The translations under genes were made by a program, and so were the position numbers. A DNA stretch of 64,000 nt, taken from Saccharomycopsis malanga. Its lineage: Eukaryota; Ascomycota; Saccharomycetes; Ascoideales; Saccharomycopsidaceae. The stretch is from assembly GCA_004014935.1 (NCBI GenBank), contig CP025325.1, forward strand, positions 744,001 through 808,000. Reading direction: 5' to 3'. The notes under the pieces are model-generated. The model did no database searches and was not told the origin of the DNA. It saw only the letters and a program-made list of their open reading frames with translations. This document shows, piece by piece, positions 22,965-35,679 of this stretch (the first letter of the stretch is position 1; each line of letters starts with the position of its first letter).

Positions 22965-23120
22965 AATGCATCATATTGTAATTCTACTGTCTATACTATG
23001 TTATTTTGGAAAGGTATTACAAATCACTTGGGGTCTGTCTGTTATTTTGAAAATGTATTACAAATCACTTGGTGTCTGTCTATTATTTTGGAAATGTATT
23101 ACAAATCACTTGGAGTCTAA
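22965..23120 (+). repeat. Short tandem repeat
   Basis: Three to four imperfect copies of a unit of about 46 bp with ATTACAAATCACTTGG and TCTGTCTRTTATTTTGRAAA. It lies in the upstream region of TPT1. Confidence 0.7.
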
Positions 23121-23447
23121 AATTCATCCAATTAGTTATGATAAATCCACTGTCTACGTATTTTTGATGCCAATGAGGTCGTAACTACTTGTAATGGTTG
23201 ATCATTACAATTATCCACTACTAATGCGTATCACCAAATTATGCTATAATAAACGGTTACGAACCACGGATCTATATAAAAGATATATAAAAAAGAAGCA
23301 ACCACCACCTATATATACTGTGTACAGCAAACAAGTTTGGCAAGCAACTGTTTAATATTTGCTTAGTCTGTAGGATATTTTATATAGTCCTATATAATTG
23401 TATGGATTGATGCTGAGATTTCCTCGGTCAAAATTGCAGAATAAACA

Positions 23448-24143
23448 ATGACTAGTACTAAAGATATGTCAGTAGGCTCTGGCAGCCCCAAGGAGCCTAA
23501 AGATCGAGACCAATTGATATCTAAACAACTTTCGAAGATCCTTAGGCATGTTGGGATTAAAGAGAAACTCCATATTGATCTGGGTGGGTATGCAAATGTT
23601 GCTGAGGTGCTCGGCAATAATAGAATGAAATCAAACAGCACCACGTTTGCTGATATTAGAAGAATAGTAGCCAACGATGCAAAACAGCGGTATACTATGA
23701 AACCCACTGTTGAGAACCCAACTGGGCCTCTGCAATGGCTCATATGTGCTAACCAGGGCCATTCGTTAAAACATGTAACCAACGTGGAATTGCAACCGTT
23801 GGACGAGTCATTTTCTGATTCAATCATCCACGGCACCACCCAGAAAAACTGGCAATTAATCAAACAGTCTGGGGGTCTTTCAAGAATGAATAGAAACCAT
23901 ATTCATTTCGCTGTTGACATTCCAGAAAATCATAACGAAAAAGTCATCAGTGGAATCCGTAACAACTCGTCAGTTTACATATATATCAATAAGCATAAAG
24001 CAATTAAACAATACGGCATAGAATTCTTCCAATCTTTGAACAAAGCTATTCTTAGTCCTGGAAACCAAAATGGTATCATTCCATTAGATTGTTTTGAAAA
24101 AGTAGTTGATCGAAAGGGCAAAAATCTTCTTGGTGATAATTGA
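23448..24143 (+). CDS. TPT1: tRNA 2'-phosphotransferase
   Basis: Removes the 2'-phosphate left at the splice junction of intron-containing tRNAs, using NAD+ (the last step of tRNA splicing). 231 residues, the usual fungal length. The N-terminal SKILRHVGIKEKLHID contains the conserved Arg-His pair (R33, H34). ANQGHS, then IIHGTT, MNRNHIHFA with its conserved Arg, and VISGIRNNSSVYIYI follow in the family order. The codon for residue 45 (CTG at 23580) sits where S. cerevisiae has serine (IDSNGY), which supports CTG being read as serine. It fits with the intron-bearing tRNA-Arg 2 kb downstream. ATG at 23448 is the first in frame. Confidence 0.95.
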   Translation: MTSTKDMSVGSGSPKEPKDRDQLISKQLSKILRHVGIKEKLHIDLGGYANVAEVLGNNRMKSNSTTFADIRRIVANDAKQRYTMKPTVENPTGPLQWLICANQGHSLKHVTNVELQPLDESFSDSIIHGTTQKNWQLIKQSGGLSRMNRNHIHFAVDIPENHNEKVISGIRNNSSVYIYINKHKAIKQYGIEFFQSLNKAILSPGNQNGIIPLDCFEKVVDRKGKNLLGDN

Positions 24144-24483
24144 TTTATTGTGCCATGTAGTAGTTAGTCTATCATGGAAGTGTGATTTATTGTGGAAACA
24201 TGATTTTCTGTGGACGACCACGAACAATAATCGTTTTTAAAATACTTTTTGATGTTTTTCCTAGTATTTCAAATACTCTTTAACGTTTTCCTAGTATTTC
24301 AAATAGCATGATCATGTTTGGACCATTTTTGTAAGATTCAAATATTTGTAAGCAATTTGCGGAGGTTTGAGTGTCTAGTAAAACTAGATTATAAGCTGTA
24401 ACAATCGGTATTTTCCATTTAGTACACGAATGGTTGTTGCAATATGAGTTTGAAGCAATGAAAGTAGTGCCATACTTTTTATG
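24144..24483. other. Intergenic, nothing recognised
   Basis: The 3' flank of TPT1, with a short duplicated motif (CCTAGTATTTCAAATA) at about 24261 and 24291. No gene seen. Confidence 0.5.
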
Positions 24484-24835
24484 TTTATAAGGTAAGCCAG
24501 GTGGTTAGTGCTCTTGGAAAAGAGAAAAATAACTGGCAGGATGGTTTAGTGTATAATACTCTTGAACGAGAGGAAAAGAACTTGTTGGATAATTTAGTGT
24601 ATAATAGTCCCAAAAGAGAGAAAAATTACTGGCAGGTTAATTTATTAGATAGTCATCTTGGAAAAGAAAAAAGACCTAACAGGCTTAAGGGTGAGTTGTT
24701 TATTATCAACAAGATATTGTTGGGTTTTTCCCGCTTGGTTTTACCAAGTCCTTTTAGAAATAGCAGGTATATACGAAACTGATATTTATTGGGCTCAAAA
24801 TATAGGATATTGTCATTATTGAGGATTTATTGTAA
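24484..24835 (+). repeat. Family A SINE-like repeat with amplified head module
   Basis: The head half-module (GTGCTCTTGGAAAAGAGAAA, then CTGGCAGGAT and TTTAGTGTATAAT) is repeated about four times with a period of about 47 bp. The normal body (TTTTACCAAGTCCTTTTAGA) and 3' end (TTATTGGGCTCAAAATATAG) follow. Confidence 0.75.
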
Positions 24836-25465
<630 letters not shown>

Positions 25466-25572
25466 AATAAGGATAATAGTAATCTTATATTTCGAGCCCA
25501 GTACATATCAGTTTAGTATGTACGCGCGGTATATCTAAAGGGACTTGGTAAAACCCAGTGGGAAAAAACCCA
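25466..25572 (-). repeat. Family A SINE-like 3' half
   Basis: A second minus-strand copy directly abutting the previous one: TATTTCGAGCCCAGTACATA, then GGGACTTGGTAAAACCCAGT. The head is missing. Confidence 0.75.
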
Positions 25573-25574
25573 AA

Positions 25575-25741
25575 CATAGAGATAATCGATGAAGGAAAAT
25601 GTAAATGGCTTGAGTATTGACTGCTAAGTCTAGCCATTGAGAATTAGTGAGATGAAACGAGTAAAATAGAATAAGGAGGCTCAAGGCATTCGATCAGACC
25701 ATAATGCTAGAAGCTTATAGATGTTTACCACCAATGATACA
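25575..25741 (-). mobile_element. Partial solo LTR
   Basis: Minus-strand LTR fossil. The 5' end TGTATCATTGGTGG is at 25741, followed by AAACATCTATAAGCTTCTAG and TGATCGAAT-type sequence shared with the copies at 56735 and 60989. The 3' part is missing or diverged. Confidence 0.65.
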
Positions 25742-25749
25742 CAATTACT

Positions 25750-25825
25750 AGTTACTCAATACAAGTAGTATTATTTGGGCCAAGATAAGCACCTGAGGAT
25801 TGTTTCTAGCCTTTTTTAGATTTTT
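25750..25825 (+). repeat. Composite repeat C, short copy
   Basis: Diverged copy of a leader also found at 35034 and 38947: AGTAGTATTATTTGGGCCAA, then GATAAGCACCTGAGG and a T-rich run. Confidence 0.5.
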
Positions 25826-26007
25826 TTTACCCCTTATATTCTTACTTTTACACTATCCATTTACTAGTTATCTTTTCTTCTATACTTCTATAATTTTTTG
25901 TTATTTCTGTTTTATCAAGTAGGAATTTTAGTCACTATAGCCCCACTAAAATCCTCAGTAAAATCCCCACCATATATCCCCCTTGAAAAAAACATTTTCA
26001 AGCTTCA

Positions 26008-26091
26008 TTCCTCATGGCCCAATGGTTAAGGTACTCGACTACGGCTTACGCAGGAATCGAGGGATTCCAGGTTCGAATCCTGGTGGGGAAG
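26008..26091 (+). tRNA. tRNA-Arg(ACG) with an 11-nt intron
   Basis: The acceptor TTCCTCA pairs with TGGGGAA, and the sequence follows S. cerevisiae tRNA-Arg(ACG) closely (GGCCCAATGG in the D arm, GGTTCGAATCC as T loop and B box). The anticodon stem CTCGA/TCGAG closes a seven-base loop CTACGGA only if an 11-nt intron (26045-26055) after position 37 is removed. The Pol III terminator is the T run at 26093-26100. It decodes CGN arginine codons after A34 becomes inosine. Intron removal would feed the Tpt1 pathway. Confidence 0.9.
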
Positions 26092-26298
26092 CTTTTTTTT
26101 TATTTTTCCACATGTGATTTATGAATAATTTGTATGAAAAAGTTGATGGCAGTATATTTTACCGAGTAATTTTTTTATTCAAATATTTTTACAAGCAAGA
26201 AGACATAGAGAAAACAAAGCAGGAAAGCAGAGAGGCTGAGCCTGTTGAACAGCGAGATAGAGAGAGGCAATACATGAGCAGCACGCAGAAGGATATAG

Positions 26299-28176
<1,878 letters not shown>

Positions 28177-28414
28177 GTCCTGCTTTTTTTTTTTTTTTCA
28201 TTTTTATTATTATTCTTTGTTTCGTATCTTGTTTTGTCATCTCATCTATTTTGCATTCAAAAAGTCGGCATTTTTTTTCTATATTCTTTCGTTAAATTGG
28301 TTCTTTTTGGTTTGGAATTCATCATCTTCATTGCTGTTCTATACTTTTGGTGGTTTGGCTTCTCACCAACTTTTTAGAAGCTTATATATTATAAGTATAT
28401 AACGTAAAGTCAGA
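28177..28414. other. T-rich 3' flank of SKY1
   Basis: T-rich sequence with likely mRNA 3'-end signals (a run of T at 28184-28200). No gene. Confidence 0.5.
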
Positions 28415-28795
28415 ATTTTATGATTTCAATGGAAGTGTAATGAAAAGTGGTTAATTTTTGGAAAATCAGAAGTTTTATGATTTTACTTTAATGGAAAGTG
28501 GTTAATGTTTCCAAAAGAGAAGTTTTATGATTTTACTTTAATGGAAAGTGGTTAATGTTTCTTAAAATCAGAAGTTTTATGATTTTAATGGAAGTGTAAT
28601 GGAAAAGTAATGGAAAAGTGGTTAATGTTTGAAAAATTAGAAGTTTATGATTTCAATAATAATAATAATATCATATATTTCAAGCCCAGTGGTTTATGAT
28701 TTCAATTCGGAAATGTAATGAAAAGTGGTTTATGTTTCAAAAAGTCAAAATTTTATGATTTCAATTTGGAATTGTAATGGAAAGTGCTTACTATT
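28415..28795 (+). repeat. AT-rich minisatellite of about 50-70 bp units
   Basis: About six imperfect copies of a unit with AGAAGTTTTATGATTT and AATGGAAAGTGGTTAATGTT. A minus-strand family A tail scrap (ATATTTCAAGCCCAGTGG) is embedded at about 28657-28692. Confidence 0.75.
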
Positions 28796-28904
28796 AATGT
28801 TCTATACAGATGGTAATCTTTTTCATTTGCCATTGGGTATTCACTAAAATCTGATTTACTATCTATTAATATTATAACCTGTCCGGTTTACTCAATTGAT
28901 ATTC

Positions 28905-29150
28905 TATCAACACTGAACGATCGAAACTGATATGTACTGGGCTTGAAATATATGATATCATTATTATTATTATAAACACTGAACAATTCCGCCATTCTTG
29001 AAGAAGAGTAAAGACCTGGCAGGATAATTAGCGCAATTCTCAAGGGTTCGATTCCTACTAAGAACACTTTGCTACTTTTAGAAAAACACCAAATTACCTG
29101 AAATACGACCTAGACCAACAGTACTTACTTGTGAATTTGCTAAATCAGAA
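28905..29150 (+). repeat. Family A SINE-like repeats, tail copy then head copy
   Basis: A 3' end (AACTGATATGTACTGGGCTT with an ATT tail) at 28928-28978 is followed by a head with a perfect B box (GGTTCGATTCCTAC at about 29045) and body (CCTGAAATACGACCTAGACC). Confidence 0.7.
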
Positions 29151-29415
29151 ATGTATGTTTGGGTCCTTTCCCACCGTCACTTTACTTGACTGGATCATTC
29201 TTGTTTAATTTCTTGTCACTGGTTTTTACAAGTTCTTGAGACTTTCTGGTAACATGTATCTTGGAACCTCAGAGACAACTCTTCTATGCCGCATGTTGCC
29301 ATCCAACATGATTCTACACCTATTTTGATCGTTTCAATAAGTTTGTCAGCAGCTGATCCAGAGAAATTTATTCTCAAATGGCCATTGAGCTCCCTAACCT
29401 TTTGCTCATCTAAAA
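29151..29415. other. Intergenic, nothing recognised
   Basis: No gene or clear repeat copy was seen. Confidence 0.45.
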
Positions 29416-29502
29416 GGTCTTTTTCTCTTATCCTAGAGTAGTGTCTGGTGGTCTTTTCCCTTCTGGAGACTATTGATCACTAAGCCATCCGGTCCAGTGG
29501 TG
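29416..29502 (-). repeat. Family A SINE-like head fragment
   Basis: Minus-strand double head module (AGGTCTTTTTCTCTTATCC and later GATCACTAAGCCATCCGGTC). Confidence 0.65.
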
Positions 29503-29589
29503 AATGGTGGAGAATGCGTAATAAACAAGTTTGTTCAGTGATGATTTCAGCTAATTGTATAGAAATAGTGAATAAAACATGCTGGGCGT

Positions 29590-29786
<197 letters not shown>

Positions 29787-29872
29787 TATACTGGGCCATT
29801 TGGCTCAGTGGTCAGAGCTCCCGGAGAAGAGAAAAATACAAGACCTAACAGGCACAAAAGTAATTATATAAT
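29787..29872 (+). repeat. Family A SINE-like head fragment
   Basis: TGGGCCATTTGGCTCAGTGG (A box), GGAGAAGAGAAAAATACAAG and GACCTAACAGGCAC. Body and tail are absent; it ends near the MRD1 3' flank. Confidence 0.7.
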
Positions 29873-29959
29873 TCAGTTGTGCGATAGTTCACTACACCTT
29901 ATCAAGTCTACATTATGTCTTCAGTGATAATACAGTTTATTACACAAATTACCAACCCA

Positions 29960-32487
29960 TTAGAAACCCTCTTCGTTCTCGTCATCGAGCTCAACTCTTC
30001 TTTTCCCGTTGAGCTTGGCAGCCTTGGCAAACTCTGTCAAGTTCTTTTGTCTTTTCATCTTGTCTGTCATTTTAGCAATTTCCTCCTCGGCGTTTTCAGC
30101 GTCCTTCTGGGCGTATTCAATGTTCAATCTACGGCCCAACAAATGGACGCCTTTCAAAGCGTCAATGGCGTGTTCTGCTTCTTTAGCCAAATTGAATTCC
30201 ACGAAAGCAAACCCGCGGGCTGATTTGTTGAATTTTTTAGGAACTCTAACTGATTTCAACTGGCCAAAAGAATTGAACAATTCAAACACATCTTTTCTAG
30301 TAGCTTCGAACGGCAAGTTTTTGACAATGATTTTGGTTGATTTCTTTTCTTTTTTACCAGGATTATCAGCTCCTCTAGCTTCGTTTTTACGATGTGATAT
30401 TTTCAACATGATCTTATGGCCATCAATGACTTTGCCATCGTTTTTCTTGATACATGCCAAGGCTTGTTCTTTGGTTTTGAACTCAAGAAACCCAAAGCCC
30501 ATACTGAGAAACTTGCCAGGGTTTTTTGCGTCTGGTTTCTGGCTGATTTTGGCCACTATGAAGCCGTCAGAAGTCTTGAATATATCAGTTAGTTCTTGGG
30601 AAGTTGTTTTGAAATTCAAATTCTTTACAAAAACAGACGTGGTGATGCCTACGAAATCGTCTTCTTTGTCTTCAACAGCAGGTGTTTCCTCAGCCTCAGG
30701 CTCAAGGAAATCGTTAGCAGACAACTTGGCATCCTTGACATTGGTTGCTGGTTCATCTCTAGTTTCCTGGACAACCGAGTCTTGGGAAGCAGCTGTGAAC
30801 AAGCCTTTTGGGCCTTTTTCCAAATACAAAATGTTCTTTTTGAACCGTCTGTAAGCCAACTTGGCAAAAGCAGTTCTGGCAGCAGGAGCGTCTTGGAACT
30901 CCACAATGGCAATTGTGCCTATTGGAGGAAACAAAACACGTTGCAACTTGCCATAGGAAACGAACAAATCAGTGATTTCAGCCAAGGTGGTTCCAAAAGG
31001 AAAGTTTTTCACCAAAATGATCTTGTCATCTTTTTCGTTCTGATTGAAACTGGTCAAATCAATGTTTTTACTCTCAAAATACTTGCGCACATCACCAATC
31101 ACATGTGCTTCAGCCAAAGCTTGCTTCACACCACTGGAAGACGACTCCGGGTCAATCAAATCACGCTTATCCACTCCTATCTTATCGGCAACAGCCTCCA
31201 ACACTGCGTTTTCATTCAAAAACAACGAGTTCCAACTGAATGTTGCTCTGCTGGCCTCAAACTTCTTCTTCAACTCCCTCTGTTTCTTGAGCGGCAAGTT
31301 CTTCATTTCAAACTCGTCGATTCTGTGCGATTTCTTCACCTGTCCCGGCAAAATGTGCAATAAACGGCCCTGGAATATCTGCTTGTCAAGCAGATTGTAG
31401 GCCCGCACCGCATCCTCTGCTTCTTTGAACTGTACATACACAAACCCTTTGGATTTATGGGTTCTGGTATCAATTGCTATATGAACCTCCTCCAAATCGC
31501 CATACACTTGAAACAATTCTTTGAAATCGTCCTCGCTAGCGGTATATAAGATATTCCGGATAAACAACCGACCAGTTTCTCTAATAGCCTTGGTTGTCTT
31601 TTCTTCTGGTGTCAATTCTTGCTCTACGATTATTGGCCTACTTTCTGCAGGCTTTTCCTCTTCTTCTTTGGTTTTTTCACTATCCTTAGCTTTCTTTTCA
31701 TGTTCGCTATCTTTGATTAATCGTTTTCTTTGTTGTAACCATTCCATATCTGACACATTTTCATCTTTGGCTTTATTCTCTTTCACTTCTTCGTCAAAAT
31801 CACCAACCTCATCATTATCACTTTCCTCAACCTCCTCATCCTTCTCATTTCCAACGTTTCCAGCCACCTTACTTTCTGCTGTCAAATCTTGGTATTCTTC
31901 ATCACTTTCCTCTGCAATTGATACCTGTTCTTCTTCTTTAGTACCAGTCCCCAATACCCCATCGTCCCACGATCTAACCTTTGTGCTATGCTTTGTGGCT
32001 TCTAAAAACTCTTTCAACTTTGGATTCTGGGCAATTTCTTCATCAATCTTATCATTCAACTTTCTCTTTTTACTTCTGTTTCTCTCTTCAAACTCTTCTT
32101 GCTGTTTCTTCAAAATCTGCTCTTTTTCTTTTAGCCGCCTTTGCTTCTCTCTGAGCTTCTCTTTCATCGGTATTGGAACAGTGGGATCCGCAAAAGATTT
32201 GGCTAAATTGACACTGATTCTCGACGTATGAATAAAAGAGTTGTTGAAATATTTAACTGTTTCTTCCGCATCTCCAGCATTTTTGAACCCTAAAAACGCA
32301 AACCTACGAGACTCCCCATTTCGCGATTTCATCAACTTTACATCTGTGATATCTGGAAACTTTTTCCCAAAATGTTCCTTGAGATTATCCTCAGTATAAT
32401 ATTTTGGCAAGTTTTTTACTATTACTCTCGACCTGAAAAGTTAGTATTCGGTCATATCATCGCATTTATACAGCCATACACATACAT
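29960..32487 (-). CDS. MRD1: Pre-rRNA processing RNA-binding protein, start codon split by an intron
   Basis: Nucleolar protein with several RRMs that acts in the 90S pre-ribosome at early cleavages of the 18S precursor. The exons, on the minus strand, are 32487-32486 and 32432-29960; the intron is 32485-32433 (53 nt). It has a GTATGT donor, a TACTAAC branch site and a CAG acceptor. Joining AT with G restores ATG-TCG-AGA, so the protein starts MSRVIVKNLPKYYTEDNL, matching S. cerevisiae MSRIIVKGLP. Product 824 residues. Without splicing there is an in-frame stop just upstream and no ATG before the end of the first RRM. RRM signatures include GRLFIRNILY, KSKGFVYVQF, ILVKNFPFGTT, VFVKNLNF and IIVKNLPFEATRKDVF; ALAEAHVIGDVRKYF is diagnostic of Mrd1. 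An acidic linker lies at about residues 170-260. Confidence 0.93.
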
Positions 32488-32865
32488 ATTCACAACCAAT
32501 TCACTATCTTGCGTTAAACAACTGTCGAAATCAAATGTTTCCCTATAGTTGATAATTATAGTTTAGAACAAAAAAAAAAATTTAAAAAATTTAAAAAATT
32601 TTATAAAGCTCATCGCGAAGAGCGCGTGAGATATGCATGTTTCTGCATTATATAGCATTGTCATGCTTTAGCATGCATACTGTATCGATATTAATGAGAT
32701 GGTGAAGCAAATAAAGAAAAATGTATGAATTATATTTCGAGTGTTTAGCTATAAAATTTTCTTGGCTTTGAATTATCAAAAGTATGGATGCAAAATAAAG
32801 GTAGTTTGATAAATATCATATTTTAACGCATATTTAGTAATATTTCTTAATTTGATACTTTGCCG
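32488..32865. other. MRD1 upstream region
   Basis: AT-rich sequence with an A run at 32572-32580 and an AAAATTTAAAAAATTT block. Contains the MRD1 promoter; no gene. Confidence 0.5.
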
Positions 32866-33282
32866 CTGGGCCGGATGGCTCAGTGGTTTGTGCTCTCGAA
32901 AACGAGAAAAACGACCTGACATACAGGTTCGATTCCTACTAAGAACACTTTGCTATTTTTGCAAAAACAGGTAATTGCCTGAAATACGACCTAGATCAAA
33001 AGTGCTAGGTTCTAAGTACTATTGTAGACTCTATTACCTTCTTTATTCTAGACTTTTATTATACTTTTATATAACCAGTGGCCAGTGCTCTCGCAGACGA
33101 GAAATATGACCTGGCAGAAAGAAAATATCAATAATAAGAACGTTTCACTTTAGTTAATCAATTTCAAGGGTTTTCCCTTATGATCCAAGAAAATGTACAA
33201 AGTTTTTTGAAAACAACACCCAAAAACAATGTACTGGGCTTGAAAGATATGATATTATTATTTTTAATATTATTATAAACAA
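32866..33282 (+). repeat. Family A SINE-like repeat with intact A and B boxes
   Basis: The head has GGATGGCTCAGTGGTTTGTG (A box) and GGTTCGATTCCTACTAAG (B box). A body (TGCCTGAAATACGACCTAG), a second head module near 33080 and a 3' end (ATGTACTGGGCTTGAAAGAT) with ATT tail follow. It may be two copies or one rearranged copy. Confidence 0.75.
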
Positions 33283-33311
33283 AAACTCCTCAGCTCTCTC
33301 CTTACTATTAC

Positions 33312-34292
33312 TTATGTATTCATCATTTCGTAGACCTGGAAAAGAAGGTCATATATTGTAATGTGGGCTCCTTCTGTATTACGTTTAGAAAGAACAATTC
33401 CGTTTTCGCCGCTATGGAACTGGATTTTACTTCCTGTTTTGTCTGGAGTTACAATGACAAAGCTGGCAGCAGTAGCTTTTGCTATGGGCAAATGGCGGAA
33501 TTCAATGGCTGTTGAGGCTTGGAAATGTGCAAAAAGCAGGTCCAAGACATTCTTTTTCTCGTCCATTTGATCGAGAAACTGTATCAAGTCGTGCTTGGTA
33601 ATATCAATTTGGATTTTGTTTAGAGCACCAAGACTGGTTTTTATTTTGAATTCAAACGACAAATCGCCCAATTTATTGATCAAACTTTGTTTTTCCTCCT
33701 GGTTGCCACATTGACAGTACTGAGAAAGCAATATGTTAAGAGTGGATTTGACGAAAAGAGAATCCAACTTCAAGGGATGTATCGAGACGCTTGTCCCCAT
33801 GTATGTTTTACACCAATGGAGAAAAACCTGCGAAAACCTGGTAAACGAGTTTTTCAATATTATCAACGTTTGAAACGTTTTTCCATCCCCGGTTGTCGCG
33901 TTATCTGATGCCTGTATGAATACAAAAAACTGTCGTTTGACTGACACCTCTTTCGAGAACTTCACCATCATATAACTAACTACATACTCTTTGTCTTCAC
34001 TACGTATATTGTCTTGTTTAAAGAATATTTTCGTTCTACTGCTTATATTTCTCCAATCCAAAGTCTCCAGACTCGTCCCTCTCCTCTGGAAACTGCCTGG
34101 TATCAACCCTCTACGATTACTAGCACTGCTTATGATCTCCATCAAGGCTTGTGAAAGCACAACTCGTAATTGGTTATGGTAGTTGTTCTGAATAGATTCC
34201 TCACCATGATCCGTGAAATCATCACTCTTCAACATTGGAATGTTTGAACATTTGTAAAACTTGAGAAATCCACCGTAAAACACATCAGACAT
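33312..34292 (-). CDS. CENP-L/Iml3-like inner kinetochore protein
   Basis: A 326-residue protein that I match, by eye, to the CENP-L/Iml3 family, which pairs with Chl4/CENP-N in the inner kinetochore. VFLHWCKTYMGTSVSIHPLK lines up with VVLQWLKAEYGVIMWPIKF of S. cerevisiae Iml3. A later stretch with TAIEFRHLPI aligns with Iml3 TGMAVERLPL in the same order. The length exceeds Iml3 (245), with about 90 extra residues at the N-terminus. No enzyme motif is present. The match is weak and by memory, so the family name is tentative. The neighbouring tRNA-Asn is about 240 bp upstream. Confidence 0.55.
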   Translation of the reverse strand: MSDVFYGGFLKFYKCSNIPMLKSDDFTDHGEESIQNNYHNQLRVVLSQALMEIISSASNRRGLIPGSFQRRGTSLETLDWRNISSRTKIFFKQDNIRSEDKEYVVSYMMVKFSKEVSVKRQFFVFIQASDNATTGDGKTFQTLIILKNSFTRFSQVFLHWCKTYMGTSVSIHPLKLDSLFVKSTLNILLSQYCQCGNQEEKQSLINKLGDLSFEFKIKTSLGALNKIQIDITKHDLIQFLDQMDEKKNVLDLLFAHFQASTAIEFRHLPIAKATAASFVIVTPDKTGSKIQFHSGENGIVLSKRNTEGAHITIYDLLFQVYEMMNT

Positions 34293-34535
34293 TTCTCAAA
34301 CACCAATATCTCACCTTTTTGCTCCTTTTGTTTATCGCATCTCAAGGGTGGTGCCTTGATTTGGTTTTTCAAAATACAGAAAAATCACAATGCGCCGCGC
34401 TAACGCGTCTTCTTCAACACCCATAATATCATCCCTGACAACTTTTCTTGTATTGTTTTTTTTAAAAAAAATAATATTTAAAAAGAAAAAAATGAAACCA
34501 ATTTTAACACATAGATATGAGTTATGTAAAAAAAA
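34293..34535. other. Gap between the kinetochore-like gene and tRNA-Asn
   Basis: Promoter side of the minus-strand gene. It contains TAACGCGTCTTC (an ACGCGT, MCB-type site) at about 34402, which might give G1/S timing, but this is a single site. Confidence 0.4.
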
Positions 34536-34609
34536 CGACCTCGGTGAGGGTCGAACTCACGATCTTGCGATTAACAGTCGCACGCCTTAGCCAACTTGGC
34601 CACGAAGTC
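34536..34609 (-). tRNA. tRNA-Asn(GTT)
   Basis: A 74-nt minus-strand tRNA: acceptor GACTTCG pairs with CGAGGTC, anticodon loop CTGTTAATC, A box TGGCCAAGTTGG and T arm GAGTTCGACCCTC. It is nearly identical to yeast tRNA-Asn(GUU), has no intron, and ends in a T run on the minus strand (A run at about 34528-34535). Confidence 0.95.
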
Positions 34610-35033
34610 ACTTTTTATTAAAAAAGATATATTAAAAGTCTGTTTAAATGATTTTGGGATTTACCAAAATTCTTTGAAATGAGATACTAACAAAATGTAA
34701 AGAAGCTATTGTATAAAATAATTAAATAGTTTAGTGTTTTACTGGTAATATACTGTGAAAATGGGTGTTTTTTATAATTGAACCGGAAATATTCTCATAA
34801 GATATATTTTGTTGAAGTTCTGGTTTGGGCCATTTATCTGAAGTTTTGTAAATAAAGGGGAGTCACGTTGCGTCAGCCTTTATAAACATACTACCTGAAT
34901 TAGCCAAAAGCTTTAGAAAATAATACCTTGGCAACCTATTTTTACCATGAGCAAACCCGTATGTTTATCAACTTGATTAATGACAAACCGATAGCTGAAG
35001 CTTTGCTCTCCTATTTGGAAAAGGTCACTAGAT
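34610..35033. other. Intergenic, nothing recognised
   Basis: AT-rich sequence upstream of the minus-strand tRNA. A GGGAGTCACGTTGCGTCAGC stretch near 34858 stands out but was not identified. Confidence 0.45.
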
Positions 35034-35190
35034 AGTCAACACAAGTAGTATCATCGGACCAAGATAACAAGCTGAGGTCTGCCCCTACAACCTTTTTTAT
35101 TTTTTATCGTTACTTTTTATTGATTTTTATATTTTGATTTTGATTTTTATTTTGATTTTTATTTTATTTTTATTTTTATTTTTATTTTTA

Positions 35191-35221
<31 letters not shown>

Positions 35222-35261
35222 TTATTTTTTGTTGTTTTTGATTTTAGCTATGAACGAATTT
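35034..35261 (+). repeat. Composite repeat C with ATTTTT minisatellite
   Basis: Leader AGTAGTATCATCGGACCAAG, then ATAACAAGCTGAGG and CCCCTACAACC. A (TTTTTA)n-type run follows, then the joining motif TTGATTTTAGCTATGAACG. The same order is seen at 38947. Confidence 0.7.
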
Positions 35262-35520
35262 TACTCGCTGCTTTTACTATACTGAACGTGATTTCACAGG
35301 CAAGTGCAACTGTCTGAAATACGACCTAGACAAAAAACAGTCAAGTGCTAACTTTCCAACCCATTGGGTGTTCAGAAAAGCCAGCGAGAAGTTTACAATG
35401 ACTGGAACATACTTAGTAAAGCCCAATAATGTGCATCATAATATTCTCATCCGTGTTCCTGTTAGGTCTTTTTTCTATTCTACGAAAGTACTATCTGCTA
35501 AATTATCGTACGAGTCTGAG
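35262..35520 (+). repeat. Family A SINE-like body joined to an inverted head
   Basis: Plus-strand body (GCAAGTGCAACTGTCTGAAA) up to about 35440, then a minus-strand head (CTGTTAGGTCTTTTTTCTAT). Two copies are fused or rearranged. Confidence 0.65.
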
Positions 35521-35679
35521 AATTGTACATGATTAATATATGCTGGAGTACTGATGAATGTTTATACGACAATTTTGGTAAAACTACATTAGATACGATG
35601 TGCTGCTTGTAATTATGAAACCAACAGTGTACTAAATGACACAAAAAATCACAATTAGACAACAATATTCTACAAACTA

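Noticed and set aside
24501-24782. 93-codon frame with repeated NLLDNLVYN-like units
   Set aside because: It lies wholly within the amplified head of a family A repeat.
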